A DNA stretch of 64,000 bases from Saccharomonospora glauca K62. Lineage in GTDB: Bacteria > Actinomycetota > Actinomycetes > Mycobacteriales > Pseudonocardiaceae. A program made the position numbers and the translations under genes. The notes beneath the pieces are model-generated. The model saw only the letters and a program-made list of their open reading frames with translations. It was not told the origin of the DNA and ran no database searches. The number at the start of each line of letters is the position of its first letter. Positions within the stretch are counted from its first letter, which is position 1. Where the stretch lies: assembly GCF_000243395.2 (NCBI RefSeq), contig NZ_CM001484.1, positions 3,766,562 to 3,830,561 on the forward strand, written 5' to 3'. Below, piece by piece: positions 63,289-64,000 of the stretch.

Positions 63289-64000
63289 GTGTTACCACCA
63301 AGAAGTCGCGAGAATTCTGATTCAGTCCCCCGCCAAGGGACCGCCCACTTGCGCCCAGAACTCCCCTTTCCGACCTCCACATTGATATGCGGACCTTTCT
63401 CTGGATCAAAATCCATACGAAACCTCTTGTAAACCCCACCTACCCGAGTCTCGAAGCCTACAACCTTCCCATAAGTGGACGACGAGGATCCGAGCCTGCC
63501 TTTGATCGAACGCCGAGTGGAATGATCAATTTCACCCATCAAATCCAAGGCCTTATTGCGAGCTTTCTCGAAAGTGTCAAAGGAACCAAGAACCACCTCT
63601 TTGCTTGCCTGACAGCTTGCGTTATGTACAAGAAATGGGACGGAGTCTGCCGCCACATAATACGTGTGAACACCGTTGATGGTGAGGTTGTGGACCTGGG
63701 TCGTGGCAGTGTAGGTGCGGACGTCGACGACCCGGACCTTCTCACCGGTGGGGGTACGCAGCCAATCTCCGGCATCGAGGTCTTCGGCGTGGTACCAGCC
63801 CGGGACTTCGCCCCACAGGCCGTGCACGGCTGGGTTGAGGAGACGACCGTGCTCATCCACCCAGAACGGATGCTCCGCGGTCGCGACGAGCGTGGACACC
63901 GCATCCCCGGCCTCACCGTCGACATCGACGGTGACCTCCACCAAATCCTTCTCACCATGGCCGACGATCGTGGCCACCACCTTCTGCGAGACGGTCTCCC
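63285..64000 (-). CDS. Hint-linked polymorphic toxin, 3' part
   Basis: The 3' end of a toxin gene whose 5' part is outside the window to the right. Hint sequence runs VVATIVGHGEKDLVEV, EHPFWVDEHGRLLNPAVHG, GWYHAEDLDAGDWLRTPTG, VHNLTINGVHTYYV to the HN motif (63626-63621) in FLVHNAS, uninterrupted. The 110-residue tip has FDTFEKARNKALDLMGEID, GKVVGFETRVGGVYKRFRMD and GPHINVEVGKGSSGRKWAVPW, a pattern seen in polymorphic toxins but not one I can assign. Intact frame and coupled immunity gene mark it as the likely expressed version. Confidence 0.8.
   Translation of the reverse strand, partial: ETVSQKVVATIVGHGEKDLVEVTVDVDGEAGDAVSTLVATAEHPFWVDEHGRLLNPAVHGLWGEVPGWYHAEDLDAGDWLRTPTGEKVRVVDVRTYTATTQVHNLTINGVHTYYVAADSVPFLVHNASCQASKEVVLGSFDTFEKARNKALDLMGEIDHSTRRSIKGRLGSSSSTYGKVVGFETRVGGVYKRFRMDFDPEKGPHINVEVGKGSSGRKWAVPWRGTESEFSRLLGGNT

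Noticed and set aside
38575..64000. A single genomic island from tRNA-Arg to the right edge
   Set aside because: No second attachment site was found, and 46-57.6 kb has ordinary base composition and housekeeping-like genes. Two separate variable segments fit better.

Overview
The window comes from a high-GC actinobacterium, most likely a member of the Pseudonocardiales close to Saccharomonospora or Amycolatopsis. That placement is my inference from gene content, GTG starts, mycobacterial-type synteny (metG-tatD-rpfB-ksgA; galU-glp-rimJ-glpR; mprA-mprB-pepD-moaB) and many apparently leaderless genes. Most of the first 38 kb is conserved chromosome.

Bases 1-5850 hold a SAM-I riboswitch in front of a partial metN, then ksgA, rpfB, tatD and metG on the minus strand. 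Bases 5900-24700 carry small membrane proteins, rsmI, a protein O-mannosyltransferase, three Ser/Thr kinases (one with its membrane domain first, and a tandem pair), prpE, a secreted GH20 hexosaminidase behind two DasR-type operator-like sites, an aromatic amino acid decarboxylase, trpS and gdhA. Bases 25000-38400 carry tRNA-Ala(CGC), the divisome pair glpR/sepX and glp, galU, 5-FCL, a CpaB/SAF-like protein, moaB, htrA/pepD, galT-deoR, an mprAB-like two-component system and an orphan NarL-type regulator.

At 38.5 kb a tRNA-Arg(CCT) is overlapped by the decayed C-terminus of a tyrosine integrase, the mark of an old integration. Just beyond it is a truncated sugar epimerase and then a polymorphic-toxin locus (39.8-45.6 kb): a YbaB-like protein, an EspC-like type VII target, a WXG-like membrane protein, a 1279-residue RHS protein whose variable C-terminus looks like a SAM methyltransferase, and a small candidate immunity gene.

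Bases 46-57.6 kb return to ordinary genes: enoyl-CoA hydratase, acetyltransferase, a three-gene membrane operon of unknown function, a RibD/DHFR-like reductase with a divergent TetR, a secreted esterase and C39-like peptidase pair, a TrmB/LuxR-like regulator, and an FGGY kinase-sugar isomerase operon.

The last 6.3 kb, all on the minus strand, is the most striking part: an array of Hint-linked toxin/immunity cassettes. At the right edge is the 3' end of what is probably the expressed toxin gene, its overlapping immunity gene and a DUF6928-like gene. Behind them lie at least three displaced cassettes: a colicin E3-like rRNase, an unassigned toxin read in frame into its immunity protein, and an Ntox21-like toxin with a CdiI-like immunity gene. 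Each begins part-way through a homologous toxin gene and most carry frameshifts in or near the Hint domain. The layout fits a silent store of toxin tips that can be recombined into the upstream full-length gene through the shared Hint sequence. An IS5-type transposase remnant and a 47-bp Hint scar mark junctions in the array.
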